Shown: positions 28,473-38,410, numbered from the stretch's first letter. The stretch is 64,000 bases of DNA from Rhodobacter sp. (GCA_027490955.1 JAIXXB010000015.1:62001-126000), one strand, 5' to 3'. The notes: a model not told the origin generated them from the letters alone. Program-made: numbers and translations.

Positions 28473-29390
28473 ATGCAGGTTTTCAACGATTGGCGATCCA
28501 TCCCGCAGGGCGAGCGCGGCGCTTCTGTGGCACTGGGTAATTTTGATGGGGTGCATCTGGGCCACCGCGCAGTGATTGATCTGGCGCGCCCGCACGGCCC
28601 GCTTGGCATTGTCACATTCTCTCCCCATCCGCGCGAATATTTTGCCCCCCATGCCCCCGCCTTTCGCCTGATGAGCGATGGGGCCCGCGCGCATGAATTG
28701 GCCCGCATCGGCGTGCAGCGCCTGTTTCAATTGCCCTTTGATGCCGCGCTTGCCGCGCTTAGCCCGCTGGAATTTGCCCGTGACGTTTTGGCCCAAGGTT
28801 TGGGCGCGCGCCATGTGACAGTGGGGGCCGATTTCAGCTTTGGCAAAGCACGCGCAGGCCGCGCACAGGATTTGGCCGATTTGGGCGCGCAGTTTGGCTT
28901 TGGCGTTAGCATCGCCGATATGGTGGTGGGTGATGGGGCCGAAGTGTCTTCGACCGCCATTCGCGCCGCGCTATCGGCAGGCAACCCCCGCGCCGCCGCG
29001 CAGATGCTGGGCCATCCGCACAGTTTCGAAGGCGCGGTGATCCACGGCCACAAAAGGGGGCGCGAATTGGGCTATCCCACCGCCAATATGGATATCAGCG
29101 GCCTGCATCTGCCGCGCTTTGGGGTCTATGCTGTGCGCGTCTCGGTGCTGGGCGGGGCGCATCAGGGCCAGTATATCGGTGCGGCCAGCCTTGGCATCCG
29201 CCCGATGTTTGGCGAAAACCTACCCAATCTGGAAACCTTTATCTTTGATTTTTCGGGTGATCTTTACGGCGCGGTCATCTCGGTTGAACTGATCGAATTT
29301 CTGCGTGATGAGGCCAAATTTGATGGCCTGCCCGCCCTTATGGCGCAAATGGCCGATGATTGTGCCCGCGCAAGGGCGATATTGGCATGA
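28473..29390 (+). CDS. ribF: Bifunctional riboflavin kinase/FAD synthetase
   Basis: Makes FMN and FAD from riboflavin and ATP. 305 residues: an N-terminal nucleotidyltransferase domain (about 15-180) with ALGNFDGVHLGHRAVI, TFSPHPREYF and VVGDGAEVSSTAIR, and a C-terminal flavokinase domain (about 185-305) with GHKRGRELGYPTANM and LETFIFDFSGDLYG. Length is normal. The stop overlaps the next gene by 4 nt. The flavins feed enzymes such as Lpd and TrxB in this window. Confidence 0.96.
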   Translation: MQVFNDWRSIPQGERGASVALGNFDGVHLGHRAVIDLARPHGPLGIVTFSPHPREYFAPHAPAFRLMSDGARAHELARIGVQRLFQLPFDAALAALSPLEFARDVLAQGLGARHVTVGADFSFGKARAGRAQDLADLGAQFGFGVSIADMVVGDGAEVSSTAIRAALSAGNPRAAAQMLGHPHSFEGAVIHGHKRGRELGYPTANMDISGLHLPRFGVYAVRVSVLGGAHQGQYIGAASLGIRPMFGENLPNLETFIFDFSGDLYGAVISVELIEFLRDEAKFDGLPALMAQMADDCARARAILA

Positions 29391-29836
29391 CGCTGCGCGA
29401 TAGGTTTTGGGAAACTGTGCCTTTGCAGAAAATGTCCGCCCCCGAATGGGAGGCGCTTTGCGATGGCTGCGGCAAATGCTGCCTGAACAAGATCGAATAT
29501 GAAGACACGGGCGAGGTGGAATATACCCGCGTGGCCTGCCGCCTTTTGGATGGGGCCACCTGCCGCTGCGGCAATTATGAACAAAGGTTCACCTATGTGC
29601 CCGAATGTGTGCGCCTTAACCCCAAAACCCTGCCAAAAGTCGCCTATTGGCTGCCCGTCACCTGCGCCTACAAGTTGCTGCATCAGGGCAATCCGCTGCC
29701 CAATTGGCACCCGCTGATCACGGGGGATCCGAACTCTGTCCATCTTGCGGGCCAGTCTGTTCAGGGCATAACCATATCCGAGGCGGCCGTCGATGAAGAT
29801 GACTGGGACGATTATCTGCTGGAGCAAGAGCTTTGA
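29387..29836 (+). CDS. YcgN family cysteine-cluster protein
   Basis: 149 residues. The family pattern is a dense Cys set, here CDGCGKCC, then CRLLDGATCRCGNYEQR and VPECVRL, ending in acidic DEDDWDDYLLEQEL. The cluster probably binds metal (zinc or Fe-S); the function is unknown. It is tightly coupled to ribF (ATGA overlap) and to the following gene (4-nt overlap). Confidence 0.9.
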   Translation: MTLRDRFWETVPLQKMSAPEWEALCDGCGKCCLNKIEYEDTGEVEYTRVACRLLDGATCRCGNYEQRFTYVPECVRLNPKTLPKVAYWLPVTCAYKLLHQGNPLPNWHPLITGDPNSVHLAGQSVQGITISEAAVDEDDWDDYLLEQEL

Positions 29837-30852
29837 TTTTCACATCCGATAATGCCAGCGCCGCCAGCCCCGAAGTGATGGCCGCCATTGTGAATGCGAA
29901 TTCAGGTTACCAGTCCAGCTATGGCGCAGATGCGGCCATGGCGCGGGTGACGGAAATGATCCGTGATGTTTTTGCAGCGCCTGATGCGGCGGTTTATTTG
30001 GTTTCAACGGGCACGGCGGCCAATGCGCTGGCCCTTGCAGCCCATGTGCAGCCCTATCACGCGATTTTTGCCCATGCCGCTGCCCATATCGAAATGGACG
30101 AATGCGGCGCGCCTGAATTCTTTACGAACGGGGCCAAGATCATCCGCGTGGCGGGCGATCATGGCAAAATCGATCCTGCCGCCTTGGACGCCGCCCTGTC
30201 TGGCACGGGCACTTCGGTGCATGGGGTGCAGCGGGGGATGCTGTCGCTGACCAATGTGACCGAGGCGGGCACAGTCTATAGCCCTGCCGAAACGACCGCC
30301 CTTTCCACCATGGCCCGCGCCTATAAGCTGCCCGTGCATTTGGACGGCGCGCGCTTTGCCAATGCCGTGATTGCCACGGGCGCACATCCCGCCGATCTGA
30401 CACGCCGCGCGGGGGTGGATGTTGTGTCATTTGGCGGCACGAAAAACGGCTGTTTGGGGGTTGAGGCGGTGGTCATTTTCGATCCCGCAAAAGCGTGGGA
30501 GTTTGAACTGCGCCGCAAACGCGCGGGGCATTTGTTTTCCAAACACCGCTATCTGTCGGCGCAGATGGAAGGGTATCTGTCGGGCGGCGCATGGCTGATG
30601 CGCGCGCGCCACGCCAATGCGATGGCCGCCCGCCTTGCCGCGGGCCTGACTGCACAGGGCACAACCCTGCAACACCCCAATGAGGCCAATATGATCTTTG
30701 TCCAGTGGCCCAAAGGCACGTCCCAAAGGCTGCGCGCGGCAGGGGCGGCCTTCTATGATATGCCAGCAAGCGAGGGGTTCGAGGGGGCAAGGTTGGTGGC
30801 GAGTTGGTCAACCACCGAGGCGGATGTGGATGGGTTTTTAGCCCTATTTTGA
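29833..30852 (+). CDS. ltaE: Low-specificity L-threonine aldolase (beta-eliminating lyase family)
   Basis: PLP-dependent fold-type I enzyme that splits L-threonine and related beta-hydroxy amino acids to glycine and aldehyde. 339 residues; the start FTSDNASAASPEVMAAI, HLDGARFANA and the PLP-lysine motif SFGGTKNGCLG (Lys near 201) are typical. It begins with TTG at 29833, overlapping the ycgN stop; GGAG is at about 10 nt upstream. Its stop overlaps the convergent MOSC gene by 9 nt. Confidence 0.92.
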   Translation: MIFTSDNASAASPEVMAAIVNANSGYQSSYGADAAMARVTEMIRDVFAAPDAAVYLVSTGTAANALALAAHVQPYHAIFAHAAAHIEMDECGAPEFFTNGAKIIRVAGDHGKIDPAALDAALSGTGTSVHGVQRGMLSLTNVTEAGTVYSPAETTALSTMARAYKLPVHLDGARFANAVIATGAHPADLTRRAGVDVVSFGGTKNGCLGVEAVVIFDPAKAWEFELRRKRAGHLFSKHRYLSAQMEGYLSGGAWLMRARHANAMAARLAAGLTAQGTTLQHPNEANMIFVQWPKGTSQRLRAAGAAFYDMPASEGFEGARLVASWSTTEADVDGFLALF

Positions 30853-31449
30853 GGCGCGCTTCGCCTCATCCCAATAGCCCCAGACAGGCTGATCTGGCAC
30901 ATGCAGTCGCAGGCGGTCGCCCACCCTAAACACCCCTTCGCGTTCCACCCATGCCGTCACCCCGCGCCGCCCTTTGGCGGCGGCTTTGAACTTGGCCCCA
31001 AAGCCCTCATGCGCGGCCTCAATCGGTTTGGCAGGCAGCACGCAGGGGCGGTTTTCCATATCTATGGTCAGCGTCGCCCCCGCCTCGTTCTGCAATCGGC
31101 TTGATGGAGGGATATGGGTGAAATCGGGGATGCCTTGCACCACCATGGTCGCGCCCACCAGCGCGCCGTCCAGCGATTCGACCCCCATTTTCGCAGCGAT
31201 CGCAGCCAAATCTTCGGCAGATAGAATGGAAAACTGCCGCGTGTTGCGAATGGGCGTGCCGCGCTTGTATTGCGCCAAAACGCGGCTGTCCGATGGGCGC
31301 GTCAGCCCGCCATGCGCCTCGCCAACGGGGCCAGAAAACAGCGCGGTGATCTGATCCACCGCGCGCGATTCCAATGCCGCCTCTCTGTCGCCCACAAGCC
31401 CCAGCCATGTGATGGTTGCATAGAAATTGGTTGGCATCAGCGCGGGCAT
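30844..31449 (-). CDS. MOSC domain protein
   Basis: 201-residue protein with a MOSC (molybdenum cofactor sulfurase C-terminal) domain. The N terminus ATITWLGLVGDREAALESRA leads into RNTRQFSILSAEDLAAIAAK, and the C-terminal part has RRGVTAWVEREGVFRVGDRLRL, typical of the fold. MOSC proteins bind Mo cofactor or sulfur carriers, but a Cys ligand is not obvious: the only Cys is in ENRPCVLPA, which may serve. The start follows TAGGAGAATGCC. Confidence 0.87.
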   Translation of the reverse strand: MPALMPTNFYATITWLGLVGDREAALESRAVDQITALFSGPVGEAHGGLTRPSDSRVLAQYKRGTPIRNTRQFSILSAEDLAAIAAKMGVESLDGALVGATMVVQGIPDFTHIPPSSRLQNEAGATLTIDMENRPCVLPAKPIEAAHEGFGAKFKAAAKGRRGVTAWVEREGVFRVGDRLRLHVPDQPVWGYWDEAKRASK

Positions 31450-31481
31450 GGCATTCTCCTATTTTTGCCCAAACTGCCTGA

Positions 31482-32471
31482 TTACAGCCACTTCTTCCAG
31501 CGAAAGATAATCGCGGGGATCACGGCGGACAGGACCATCAGCCCCACCGCCATCGGATAGCCCCAGCGCCATTGTAATTCGGGCATGACATCAAAATTCA
31601 TGCCGTAAATGCTGGCAATCAGCGTGGGGGGCAGAAAGACAAAGGCCACCACGGAAAAGACCTTCACCACATCCGATTGGCGGATGTTGATCACACCCAA
31701 GGTCGCATCCAACTGAAACCTGATTTTGACCGATTGCGTATCGGCCACCTCGCGCAGGGATGCCACATCGCGCTGCAGGGTTTTCAGCAGCAGGCGGTCA
31801 TGCGGGGCGGCTTTCGCGGCCTTGCCCTTGGCCAAGGCGGGCACGGGTTCGGCGGCAAGATAGCCCGCAAGCCGCCACAGCGTGCCCAAACTCTCGCCGA
31901 TCTTGCCGTTCAAATCTTCTGCCCGTCCAATGCGCTGCAAGACCACGGCCAAGGTTTCGGCCTTGCCCTTGGGGCGATGCGCGGCGAAAATTGCGTTCGA
32001 TAGCGCGTCCAGCTTGCGCGCCTCGCCCTCTAGAATATCGGCCAGCCTATCCACCACCGATTCCAGCAAATACAGCAGGGTGCGCGTGCCGCCATCCAGC
32101 ACAATGCGATTGGCCGCCGCCCATTTGGCGAAATAGGCAAAGGATCCAGGGCGATGGTAATGCACCGTCACCATTTTCTGCGCCAGCACCACAAAGGTGA
32201 CAGGGCTGATTTCCGTTTGCGCAGGCTCATGCGTGGCCAAAATCTGCGCCGTTAGAAACAGCGCCCCATTTTGCGCATAAAGGCGCGAGGACATTTCGAT
32301 TTCCTGCATGTCTTCGCGGGTGGGCACATCAATGGCCAGCGCCGCCTCGACAAGGGCTTCCTCATCCTTGGTGGGGCTTTCCAGATCGATCCACAGCGCG
32401 CGGTCGCTGCCGATCTCGGCAGGGTCAAGCAGGGTCAAAAGACCATCTGTCACACCGTAAACTGAAATCAT
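31482..32471 (-). CDS. corA: CorA family divalent cation transporter (ZntB-like)
   Basis: 329-residue 2-TM-GxN channel or transporter. A long soluble N-terminal domain is followed by the pore helix, the signature YGMNFDVMPEL near residue 292, and a second helix ending in the basic RWKKWL. Subunits assemble as pentamers in the inner membrane. The length and the soluble domain with VPTREDMQEIEMSSRLYAQN resemble the ZntB/CorA branch, so the ion could be Mg, Co or Zn. It is followed on the left by the MOSC gene 32 nt away. Confidence 0.92.
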   Translation of the reverse strand: MISVYGVTDGLLTLLDPAEIGSDRALWIDLESPTKDEEALVEAALAIDVPTREDMQEIEMSSRLYAQNGALFLTAQILATHEPAQTEISPVTFVVLAQKMVTVHYHRPGSFAYFAKWAAANRIVLDGGTRTLLYLLESVVDRLADILEGEARKLDALSNAIFAAHRPKGKAETLAVVLQRIGRAEDLNGKIGESLGTLWRLAGYLAAEPVPALAKGKAAKAAPHDRLLLKTLQRDVASLREVADTQSVKIRFQLDATLGVINIRQSDVVKVFSVVAFVFLPPTLIASIYGMNFDVMPELQWRWGYPMAVGLMVLSAVIPAIIFRWKKWL

Positions 32472-32490
32472 CGCGCGGCCTTAAATTGCA

Positions 32491-32518
32491 GCGGCCCTGC
32501 CGTTTGGGGCAGGGCCGC
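32491..32518 (-). terminator. Hairpin terminator after ftsH
   Basis: 11-bp stem GCGGCCCTGCC/GGCAGGGCCGC with a 6-nt loop. On the minus strand it is followed by TGCAATTT, a weak T-run. Confidence 0.55.
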
Positions 32519-32526
32519 AAAAATGT

Positions 32527-34446
32527 TTACATCGGCTCTGGTGCGGGGTCTGCCTTGGGCTTGCGCGCGCGGGTTTTTGGCACGGCCAAAACGTCCGATC
32601 CGCCCCCCGCGCTGGGGCCCGGCCCCATGCCATCATCCACCGCCGCCAGCGGCAGGCCCGCAATCACGCGGGTAATCTGCTCGCCCGTCAGGGTTTCATA
32701 TTCCAAAAGGCCCTTGGCCAAGCGGTGCAAATCTTCGTTCTTTTCGGTCAAGATTTGCTTGGCGCGGGCATAGCCCTCGTCCACAATCTTTTTGACCTCG
32801 TCATCGATCAGCTTTTGCGTGGTGCCCGAATGAGAGGTGCCCCCCGAAGCAGTTCCCAAATAGCTTTCCCTCTCATTGGCGTAATCGACATTGCCCAAGG
32901 CTTCGGAAAAGCCAAACTGCGTCACCATGGCGCGGGCGATGCGGCTGACTTGTTGGATGTCAGATGTCGCCCCCGAGGTGACATTCTCTGCCCCAAAAAT
33001 CAGCTCTTCGGCCACTTTGCCGCCCATCGCCATGGCGATTTTCGATTTGTATTTGGTGTAGGATACCGACAATTGGTCGCGTTCAGGCAGGCTCATCACC
33101 ATGCCCAAGGCGCGTCCGCGCGGAATGATCGTGGCCTTGTGGATGGGATCATGCTGCGGCACGTTCAGCCCCACAATCGCATGGCCCGCCTCGTGATAGG
33201 CGGTCAGCTTTTTCTCATCCTCGGTCATGACCATGCTGCGGCGCTCGGCCCCCATCATCACCTTGTCCTTGGCCTTTTCGAAATCTTCCATGGTGACAAA
33301 GCGGCGGCCCACACGGGCTGCCATCAATGCGGCCTCGTTGACAAGGTTCGCCAAATCCGCCCCTGAAAAGCCGGGGCAACCGCGCGCGATGATGCGCAGA
33401 TCAACATCTGGCCCCAGCGGCGTTTTGCGCGCATGCACGCCCAAAATCTTTTCCCGCCCGCGAATATCGGGGTTTGGCACCTGAATTTGGCGGTCAAAGC
33501 GGCCAGGGCGCAGCAGCGCAGGGTCCAGAACATCTGGGCGGTTGGTGGCGGCCACGATGATCACGCCTTCATTGGCGTCAAAGCCGTCCATTTCCACCAA
33601 AAGCTGGTTCAAGGTCTGCTCGCGCTCGTCATTTCCGCCGCCAATGCCCACTCCGCGCGCACGGCCCACAGCGTCAATTTCGTCGATGAACACGATGCAA
33701 GGCGCGTTCTTTTTGGCCTGTTCGAACATATCGCGCACGCGGCTTGCGCCCACGCCCACGAACATTTCCACAAAGTCAGAGCCAGAGATGGTAAAGAACG
33801 GCACACCCGCCTCGCCCGCGATGGCGCGCGCCAGCAGGGTTTTACCCGTGCCAGGTGGGCCAACCAACAGCGCGCCTTTCGGAATTTTGCCGCCCAAACG
33901 GCTGAATTTCTGCGGGTTGCGCAGGAATTCGACAATTTCTTCCAATTCGTCCTTGGCCTCGTCAATGCCAGCCACATCGTCAAAGGTCACGCGACCATGC
34001 TTTTCGGTCAGCAATTTGGCGCGCGATTTGCCAAAGCCCATCGCGCCGTTTTTGCCCCCGCCCTGCATGCGGTTCATAAAAAAGAACCACAGCCCAATCA
34101 GCAGCACAAAAGGCAGCCAGACCGAGATCAGCGACATCAACCCCGATGGGGTCTGCGCCTTGGCCACGACCTGCACATTATTGTCAATCAACCGCTGCGT
34201 CAGCGTATTGTCCGCTGGCGCGATGGTGGTCAAGGCGCGACCATCTTTCGATTGAAAGGTCACTTGCTCGCCGTTCAAGGTGGCGCTTTGCACCTCGTCC
34301 GCCTCGACCATGGTGATAAATTCAGAATAGCTGACAGTGCCTGCAGATTGCGCGCTGCTGTTGCTGCCGCCGCCAAAGAACTGGAACAGGGTCAGCAGCA
34401 AAAGAAACATGATGACCCAGAAAGCGATATTTCGTGCGTTGCCCAC
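32527..34446 (-). CDS. ftsH: ATP-dependent zinc metalloprotease FtsH
   Basis: Inner-membrane AAA+ protease. 639 residues: a first membrane helix at about 6-22, a periplasmic part, a second helix at about 105-122, an AAA domain with [11 protein letters not shown] and the DEIDAVGR Walker B region, the [20 protein letters not shown] second region of homology, and the zinc site HEAGHAIVG near residue 415. It degrades misassembled membrane proteins and some regulators. It is followed by a hairpin. tilS lies 81 nt upstream on the same strand, as in relatives. Confidence 0.97.
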   Translation of the reverse strand: MGNARNIAFWVIMFLLLLTLFQFFGGGSNSSAQSAGTVSYSEFITMVEADEVQSATLNGEQVTFQSKDGRALTTIAPADNTLTQRLIDNNVQVVAKAQTPSGLMSLISVWLPFVLLIGLWFFFMNRMQGGGKNGAMGFGKSRAKLLTEKHGRVTFDDVAGIDEAKDELEEIVEFLRNPQKFSRLGGKIPKGALLVGPPGTGKTLLARAIAGEAGVPFFTISGSDFVEMFVGVGASRVRDMFEQAKKNAPCIVFIDEIDAVGRARGVGIGGGNDEREQTLNQLLVEMDGFDANEGVIIVAATNRPDVLDPALLRPGRFDRQIQVPNPDIRGREKILGVHARKTPLGPDVDLRIIARGCPGFSGADLANLVNEAALMAARVGRRFVTMEDFEKAKDKVMMGAERRSMVMTEDEKKLTAYHEAGHAIVGLNVPQHDPIHKATIIPRGRALGMVMSLPERDQLSVSYTKYKSKIAMAMGGKVAEELIFGAENVTSGATSDIQQVSRIARAMVTQFGFSEALGNVDYANERESYLGTASGGTSHSGTTQKLIDDEVKKIVDEGYARAKQILTEKNEDLHRLAKGLLEYETLTGEQITRVIAGLPLAAVDDGMGPGPSAGGGSDVLAVPKTRARKPKADPAPEPM

Positions 34447-34527
34447 GAACGGTCTCCTGAAGATGCCACGGTGGCCCGGCGGGCAGATGTGGCGGTTATC
34501 CCTAAGATAGAGATTAAGCGCCGCCTT

Positions 34528-35805
34528 TCAATGCGATAATCGATTAGAATAAAGACTATCCGCCGCAGGGCTGCGCAAAAAAGCGTGAGCTTGGTCAAGA
34601 TCGGGCAAAAGCGGGGTGGCCACCATCTGCCCGCCCGCCCATACACTGGGCTGCGACAAAAGCGCGGCGCGCGGCCATCCCAGCGCGCGCCACCCTTGCC
34701 ATTGCGCCAGACCCTCTGTGCCCAAAGGGGCGATTTTTTGTGCTTTGTCAGTGGCTTGCCCGACAAAGCGCCACACTCCATCCCAAGTTGTGCGCAGCGC
34801 GACAGGCGCGCCGCAGCGCCGCGCCTCGCGGAAGGCCAGTGTTTGGCCGCGATGGGGCAGAAAATGACAGCCCGCCAGTTGCGTGGGCAACCCCTGCGTC
34901 AGGCGCTGCAGCGCGGCCGCCAAGGCTGCGCCGCGCGGGGGATAATCGGCAGGGGCAATCCACAGAATCACCCGCTGAAGCAAACGGCGCTGCAATTCTG
35001 GCGCGGCGCTGTGCCACGTCGGGGCAAGGGTGATGATGCCCGATCTTTCCTGCAGGCAAGTGCGCGCCAAATCATCGGTCGCGGCCTCTAGCGCATCGCT
35101 TGCCGCGCGCAAATGCGAGGCGACATCGGCCAAAACCTGTGCGCTGATGCCCAGTTTGGCCAATTCTGGCAGGGCTTTGCGCACGCGCACGCGGTCGAAT
35201 TTCAGCGCCTCGTTGCTGGGATCGTCCACCCACTGCGCGCCATGCTGCCTGCAAACCTCGCGCAGCAGATCGCGCGAGGCCCATAAAAGCGGGCGCAGAA
35301 ACACTGCGCCTTTATGGGCAAAGCGGTCTGGCATGGCGGCCAGCCCATCCACCCCTGCCCCGCGCGCAAGGCGCATGATGAACCCTTCGGCCACATCGCC
35401 GCTGGTATGGGCCAGCGCAACGGCGTCCAGCCCGTGGCTTTGCGCCCAAGTGGCCAGCAAGTCGCGCCGCGCCCGCCGCGCATGGTCTTGCACATTGCCG
35501 CGCCCGTCCCAGCCTTGCCAGACCAGCGTGTCGTGGCCAAATCCCAATTCTTGCGCCGCGCGCGCAACCATCTGCGCCTCTTGCGCGCTGGCGGGGCGCA
35601 GGCGGTGATCAACTGTGGCCACCCGCGCCTTCAGCCCAAGGTGATGGGCCAAATACATCAGCGCCATGCTGTCGCCGCCGCCCGATACGGCAAGGCCCAG
35701 CTTTTGCGTGGTGATGTCAAACCCCAGTTTGGCCAATTGCCCCGCAGATCGCGCCGCCGCCAAAGCTAGGCCGCCAGTTTGGCCCGCGTCTGGCGCTACT
35801 GGCAC
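34528..35805 (-). CDS. tilS: tRNA(Ile)-lysidine synthetase
   Basis: Modifies C34 of tRNA-Ile(CAU) to lysidine with ATP and lysine, which is essential for AUA decoding. 425 residues. The PP-loop SGGGDSMALMYLAHH is near residue 41, followed by VDHRLRPASAQEA, GHDTLVWQG, ARRARRDLLATWA and ALAHTSGDVAEGFIMRLARG; the C-terminal half is variable. The start overlaps the end of cpoB by 10 nt. Relatives usually have HT.DD.AET at the last motif; here it is HTSGDVAEG, a slight change. Confidence 0.93.
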   Translation of the reverse strand: MPVAPDAGQTGGLALAAARSAGQLAKLGFDITTQKLGLAVSGGGDSMALMYLAHHLGLKARVATVDHRLRPASAQEAQMVARAAQELGFGHDTLVWQGWDGRGNVQDHARRARRDLLATWAQSHGLDAVALAHTSGDVAEGFIMRLARGAGVDGLAAMPDRFAHKGAVFLRPLLWASRDLLREVCRQHGAQWVDDPSNEALKFDRVRVRKALPELAKLGISAQVLADVASHLRAASDALEAATDDLARTCLQERSGIITLAPTWHSAAPELQRRLLQRVILWIAPADYPPRGAALAAALQRLTQGLPTQLAGCHFLPHRGQTLAFREARRCGAPVALRTTWDGVWRFVGQATDKAQKIAPLGTEGLAQWQGWRALGWPRAALLSQPSVWAGGQMVATPLLPDLDQAHAFLRSPAADSLYSNRLSH

Positions 35806-36653
35806 CCAAGCCCTGCCATTGCGGTTGCGGCATCGCCTGCCTGCACCGATCCTGCAAATCTGCTGCCCACTTCGGCCAGCGTCAAACAGGCATCAGGCAC
35901 CTGCCCCAAATCGCCCAGCGCGCGGCCCAGCTTTAGTAGCGCTTCGGGGGCAAATTCGCCGGTCTCATCGGCGGTGAACGCATCCAAATAGGCCCGCGCC
36001 GAGCCTGCGGCATCGCCCGCCTGCGCCAAAGCCTCGCCGCGTTTGTAATGCACATCTTGGGTCAGCGGGCTGCCCGGATAGGTCTGCACAAAGGCGGCAA
36101 AGCCTGCCGCAGCCCCTGCAAAATCGCCCGCCTCCATCAGCGCCACCGCGCGGTCATAATCGCGCTTTTCGCCCACGGCCAATTCCACGCCCCCGCCCAA
36201 GGCGCCGCCACCATCTGCGGGCAGGGCATCACCGCTGCCATCCGCGCCTGCCGCATCCGCCGCAGGATCGCCCCCCAGCAACGGGGTTTCGGGCAAAGTC
36301 GTTGGATCGCAGCCTGTCGTCGCCTCGCACAGACGATATTCCAAATCACCAAGTCGGTTGGTGCCATCGGTGATCACTTTGTTCACCTTGATCTCGACTG
36401 CTTCGGATTGCGCTGTCAGGCGGGTGATCGCGGCCTCGATCGCATCCAGCCGCTGCAAGGCATCGCCGCCCGCAGCGCCCGTGGCCGCCGCCCCGCTGGC
36501 CACCAATTCCCCTTTCAGCGCGGTGAACTCTGCCATCAGCGCTGAAAGCTCTATTTTGATATCGGCCAGCGTTTGGGCATTATCCTGTGCCAAGGCAGGC
36601 GGCGCACACAGCGCCGCCGCAAGGGCCAGACCCGTCACCAGCCGCCGCATCAT
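35796..36653 (-). CDS. cpoB: Tol-Pal coordinator CpoB (YbgF)
   Basis: 285-residue periplasmic protein. Signal peptide MRRLVTGLALAAALCAPPALA, then a coiled-coil trimerisation stretch (about 25-100), a Gly/Asp/Pro-rich linker and C-terminal TPR repeats (about 165-285, with YDRAVALMEAGDFAGAAAGF and PLTQDVHYKRGEAL). CpoB links the Tol-Pal system with peptidoglycan synthesis at division. It follows pal after 3 nt. Confidence 0.93.
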   Translation of the reverse strand: MMRRLVTGLALAAALCAPPALAQDNAQTLADIKIELSALMAEFTALKGELVASGAAATGAAGGDALQRLDAIEAAITRLTAQSEAVEIKVNKVITDGTNRLGDLEYRLCEATTGCDPTTLPETPLLGGDPAADAAGADGSGDALPADGGGALGGGVELAVGEKRDYDRAVALMEAGDFAGAAAGFAAFVQTYPGSPLTQDVHYKRGEALAQAGDAAGSARAYLDAFTADETGEFAPEALLKLGRALGDLGQVPDACLTLAEVGSRFAGSVQAGDAATAMAGLGCQ

Positions 36654-36656
36654 GGC

Positions 36657-37157
36657 TTACGCCCCGCCGCCCAGTTGCAGCACCGTCACGGCGCGGCGGT
36701 TTTGCGCATAACACGCCTCATCCGAGCATACTTCCAGCGGGCGCTCTTTGCCATAAGAGATGGTGCGCAGCCGCGCGGCAGATACGCCTTGGCTGATCAG
36801 GAAATCCTGCACCGCCGCCGCACGTTTTGCGCCCAGCGATAGGTTATATTCGCGTGTGCCCTGCTCGTCTGCATGGCCTTCGATGATCACGGCATAGGTC
36901 GGGTTCGCGTTCAGCCACTGCGCTTGGCCCATCAAAATCTGGCGGCCTGCATCGGACAAGGTGGATTGATCGACCAAGAACAAGACACGGTCACCAATGC
37001 TTTGGTTGAAATAGGCAGCCGAACGTGGGTCAGATGCATCGCCCATCCCCGCCATTGCGCCATTCGCCCCTGCCCCCGCGCCATAGCGATTGGGGTTTTT
37101 GCAGGCGGCAAGGCCCAGCGCCGCGACCACGATCAACAATTTTGCAGTGATATTCAT
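36657..37157 (-). CDS. pal: Peptidoglycan-associated lipoprotein Pal
   Basis: 166-residue outer-membrane lipoprotein that binds peptidoglycan and TolB. The lipoprotein signal LLIVVAALGLAACKN has its lipobox Cys near residue 20. The OmpA-like domain covers about 55-160, with VLFLVDQSTLSDAGRQ, IIEGHADEQGTREYNLSLG and RLRTISYGKERP. The true start is the ATG at 37157 with an ACAGGGAAG site; the frame continues upstream for hundreds of codons without stop, but only as a shadow. It is normally adjacent to tolB; here it is separated from it by about 8 kb of opposite-strand DNA, so it needs its own promoter. Confidence 0.96.
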   Translation of the reverse strand: MNITAKLLIVVAALGLAACKNPNRYGAGAGANGAMAGMGDASDPRSAAYFNQSIGDRVLFLVDQSTLSDAGRQILMGQAQWLNANPTYAVIIEGHADEQGTREYNLSLGAKRAAAVQDFLISQGVSAARLRTISYGKERPLEVCSDEACYAQNRRAVTVLQLGGGA

Positions 37158-37325
37158 AGACAGCTTCCCTGTGTTATCGGCTCGATTTTGCGACATATAG
37201 CAGCTTTGTTCGGCTTTGGGAATCGCCTGCGTCGGCTTGCGGAAAATTGCCGCTGATGCGGCAGGCTTGCCAAGCCCGCGCTTTGCCGCAATGCTTTTGC
37301 CCATACTTTCGTATAGGAGAGAGCC

Positions 37326-38378
37326 ATGTCCGACCCCGTCTTTGAATTGACCACTTCGCGCGGATTTGTGGCATGGCTGTCGGGCTTGGGCGGGTCTTTG
37401 GCCTTTAGCACCTATCAGGCGGGCAAGGTGTTTTTGATTGGGATCAGACCCGACGGCACAGTTGCAGTGTTTGAACGCAGCTTTGCGCGCGCCATGGGCC
37501 TTGCCGTGGGGGCCGATGGGCAAAGCCTGTATGTGGCCACGCAGCTTCAGATCATGCGTTTTGACAATATCTTGCCCGCAGGGCAGATGCATGGCGCGCA
37601 TGATGCGGTGTTTGCGCCCCATGCCGCGTGGACAACGGGCGATGTCGATGTGCATGACATGGCACTTGGGCCAGATGGTCGCCCAATCTTTGTGAACACG
37701 TTGTTCAACTGCCTTGCCTGCGTTGAAGATGGCCATTCCTTTGCGCCGATGTGGCAACCGCCGTTCATCTCGCGCCTTGTTCCCGAAGATCGGTGCCATT
37801 TGAATGGTATGGCCACCCAAGAGGGAAGACCGCGGTTTGTGACGGCGCTCGCCAAATCTGATGTGGTCGATGGCTGGCGCGACTATCGCGCATCGGGTGG
37901 GGTGTTGGTGGATGTGGCCAGTGGCGCGGTGCTGGCCGATGGGATGTCGATGCCCCATTCCCCGCGCCTGCACAAGGGGCGGCTCTGGCTGCTGAATTCG
38001 GGCACGGGGGCGTTTGGCTGGGTCGATCTTAAGTCGGGCCGCTTTGAACCCGTCGCCTTTTGTCCAGGCTATGCGCGGGGGATGGCGATTGTGGGCGATT
38101 ACGCCGTGATTGGCCTGTCGCGCCCCCGCAAGAACCGCACCTTGCAAGGCCTGCCGCTGGACGACGCCTTGGCCAAACACGGGGCCGAGCCGCGCACAGG
38201 GCTGATTGCCGTTGATCTGAACACGGGGGCTGCAACCGATTGGCTGCGCATCGATGGCGTGGTGGCCGAGCTTTTCGACGTGGCCTTTGTGCCGCGCATC
38301 CGCAACCCCGCGCTGATCGGCCTGAAGGGCGATGAGATCAAGCGCGTCATTTCCATCGGGGATTGGCGCGGGCTTTAA
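37326..38378 (+). CDS. TIGR03032 family protein (predicted beta-propeller)
   Basis: 350 residues without signal peptide or membrane helix. Family-typical pieces are the start FELTTSRGFVAWLSGLGGSL with STYQAGKVFLIG, DVHDMALG, FVNTLFNCLACVEDG, EDRCHLNGMATQEGRPRFVTAL and LSRPRKNRTLQGLPL. The fold is probably a beta-propeller of unknown role; members are often near large surface or repeat proteins. An AGGAGAGAGCC site precedes the ATG. It is divergent from pal and is the first gene of the cassette that splits tolB from pal, 257 nt upstream of the giant RTX gene. Confidence 0.9.
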   Translation: MSDPVFELTTSRGFVAWLSGLGGSLAFSTYQAGKVFLIGIRPDGTVAVFERSFARAMGLAVGADGQSLYVATQLQIMRFDNILPAGQMHGAHDAVFAPHAAWTTGDVDVHDMALGPDGRPIFVNTLFNCLACVEDGHSFAPMWQPPFISRLVPEDRCHLNGMATQEGRPRFVTALAKSDVVDGWRDYRASGGVLVDVASGAVLADGMSMPHSPRLHKGRLWLLNSGTGAFGWVDLKSGRFEPVAFCPGYARGMAIVGDYAVIGLSRPRKNRTLQGLPLDDALAKHGAEPRTGLIAVDLNTGAATDWLRIDGVVAELFDVAFVPRIRNPALIGLKGDEIKRVISIGDWRGL

Positions 38379-38410
38379 CCTGCCCTCTTTGCCGCGCCGC
38401 GTTCCGCGTC

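Noticed and set aside
33433-34539. 368-codon plus-strand frame opposite ftsH
   Set aside because: Shadow of FtsH; composition rich in His, Gln and Arg and no recognisable domain.
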